A stretch of 5,032 nucleotides of DNA from Methanomicrobiales archaeon (GTDB lineage Archaea; Halobacteriota; Methanomicrobia; Methanomicrobiales; JACTUA01). Of the stretch, positions 4,406 through 5,032 are shown in pieces (position 1 is the stretch's first letter; each line of letters starts with the position of its first letter). Under the pieces are notes generated by a model. The model saw only the letters and a list, made by a program, of their open reading frames with translations. It did not search any database and was not told the origin of the DNA. A program made the translations under genes and the position numbers. Location of the stretch: positions 1-5,032 of the forward strand of contig JAJRDC010000033.1 of the NCBI GenBank assembly GCA_028678635.1, written 5' to 3'.

Positions 4406-5032
4406 TTACGTGCTTTTTTTACGTTTTGCGAGGGCCGCGGCCAGATTTATCGCCCGGGCATAGTCCGGAGTTGCGCGCGAGGTATCGACGAAGGTCTCCC
4501 GAAGGTTGACGACGGGAGCCCCGTGGCCGTGCCCCCCGCCCAGGAGTACCAGGGTCCGGAAAATCAGGTTGCCGCTGATCCCGTCGGGGGCCAGGATCAT
4601 GCCGAACCGGCCCACCGCGTCCTCGATCAGGATCTCGGCGTGGATCGACGTTGTGAGGGCCGCGACACGTTCAGCCTCGGCCAGGCTCCGGTCCACCTGC
4701 TCGTGCCGGCCGAGATCGCCCTTCCGGCCGCCGGAGAGAACCGCAACGGTGGGGGGGAGGCCCACGGCCGCCGCCATCTCCCGGCCACGTTCCACCAGTT
4801 CCACCTTCTCGGCGATGGTCCACCCTTCGTCCACCCCCACGGGGGCCAGGAGGAACCTCCGCCCGTCCTGCGTCTCCAGGAAGGCGATCCGGAGGAGGCC
4901 CGGGAGCCCTGCGGCTCTCTTCAGGGCGGAGAGGGTGGTGGAGGACGGGAGCGTCCCCCGCACGGCCGCGTCGATCTCCCCGGCCATCAGGGCCCTGACC
5001 AGCCGCTCCTCGGGATGCGGATCCTCCCGGAC
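4406..5032 (-). CDS. mtxX: Methanogenesis marker protein 4 (MtxX, methyltransferase-related), 5' end outside window
   Basis: The frame stays open from the window edge and gives 208 residues up to the TAA at 4406-4408. The ATG at 4987 is internal: the 15 codons before it (ending PHPEERLVRAL) continue the family block LVRALMAGEIDAAVRGTLPSS, so the true start is beyond the window, probably 20-40 codons away. Other family blocks are ILAPDGISGNLIFRTLVLLGGGHGHGAPVVN and FVDTSRATPDYARAI near the end. MtxX belongs to the phosphate acetyl/butyryl-transferase-like superfamily and is found in essentially all methanogens. It was named from an operon with tetrahydromethanopterin methyltransferase-like genes in Methanosarcina, but its reaction is not known to me. 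It lies upstream of the histone gene on the same strand, with a 185-nt spacer and a separate histone promoter, so the two are probably independent. Confidence 0.9.
   Translation of the reverse strand, partial: VREDPHPEERLVRALMAGEIDAAVRGTLPSSTTLSALKRAAGLPGLLRIAFLETQDGRRFLLAPVGVDEGWTIAEKVELVERGREMAAAVGLPPTVAVLSGGRKGDLGRHEQVDRSLAEAERVAALTTSIHAEILIEDAVGRFGMILAPDGISGNLIFRTLVLLGGGHGHGAPVVNLRETFVDTSRATPDYARAINLAAALAKRKKST

Overview
This window is a GC-rich chromosomal segment of a methanogenic archaeon, most likely of the Methanomicrobiales (Methanoculleus-like; the order is an inference). Three genes point there. One is an archaeal-type S-adenosylmethionine synthetase, unlike the bacterial or eukaryotic MetK fold sequence. 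One is a minimal archaeal histone. One is MtxX (methanogenesis marker protein 4), a family confined to methanogens and close relatives.

Layout: (1) At 1-99 (+) is the very end of an upstream gene, possibly a diadenylate cyclase. (2) At 100-423 is a non-coding stretch made largely of degenerate copies of a GC-rich repeat, ending in the probable mat promoter. (3) At 424-3782 (+) is a tightly packed block: mat, hisG, hisA, hisB. mat/hisG overlap by 20 nt, hisG/hisA are about 5 nt apart (or overlap by 4 nt with the alternative start), and hisA/hisB overlap by 10 nt. They are very probably co-transcribed and translationally coupled. (4) At 3783-4016 is a convergent intergenic region holding the best copy of the repeat, a roughly 70-nt element that folds into one long hairpin, plus T-tracts that probably end the histone transcript. 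(5) At 4017-4220 (-) is a histone gene with a textbook archaeal promoter and ribosome binding site in an AT-rich spacer. (6) At 4406-5032 (-) is mtxX, cut by the window edge at its 5' end.

The block joins SAM synthesis with three steps of histidine biosynthesis: HisG (step 1), HisA (ProFAR isomerisation) and HisB (IGP dehydration). HisE/I, HisH/F, HisC and HisD must be encoded elsewhere. HisG and MAT both consume ATP at its adenosine or triphosphate part, so the pairing makes metabolic sense, but co-regulation is only inferred.

The most noteworthy signal outside the genes is the dispersed repeat. It occurs in at least two intergenic regions 3.7 kb apart, in both orientations. One copy appears to run into the 3' end of the upstream gene and supply its last codons and stop. 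I see no CRISPR array, tRNA, rRNA or transposase gene, and no clear novel protein system.
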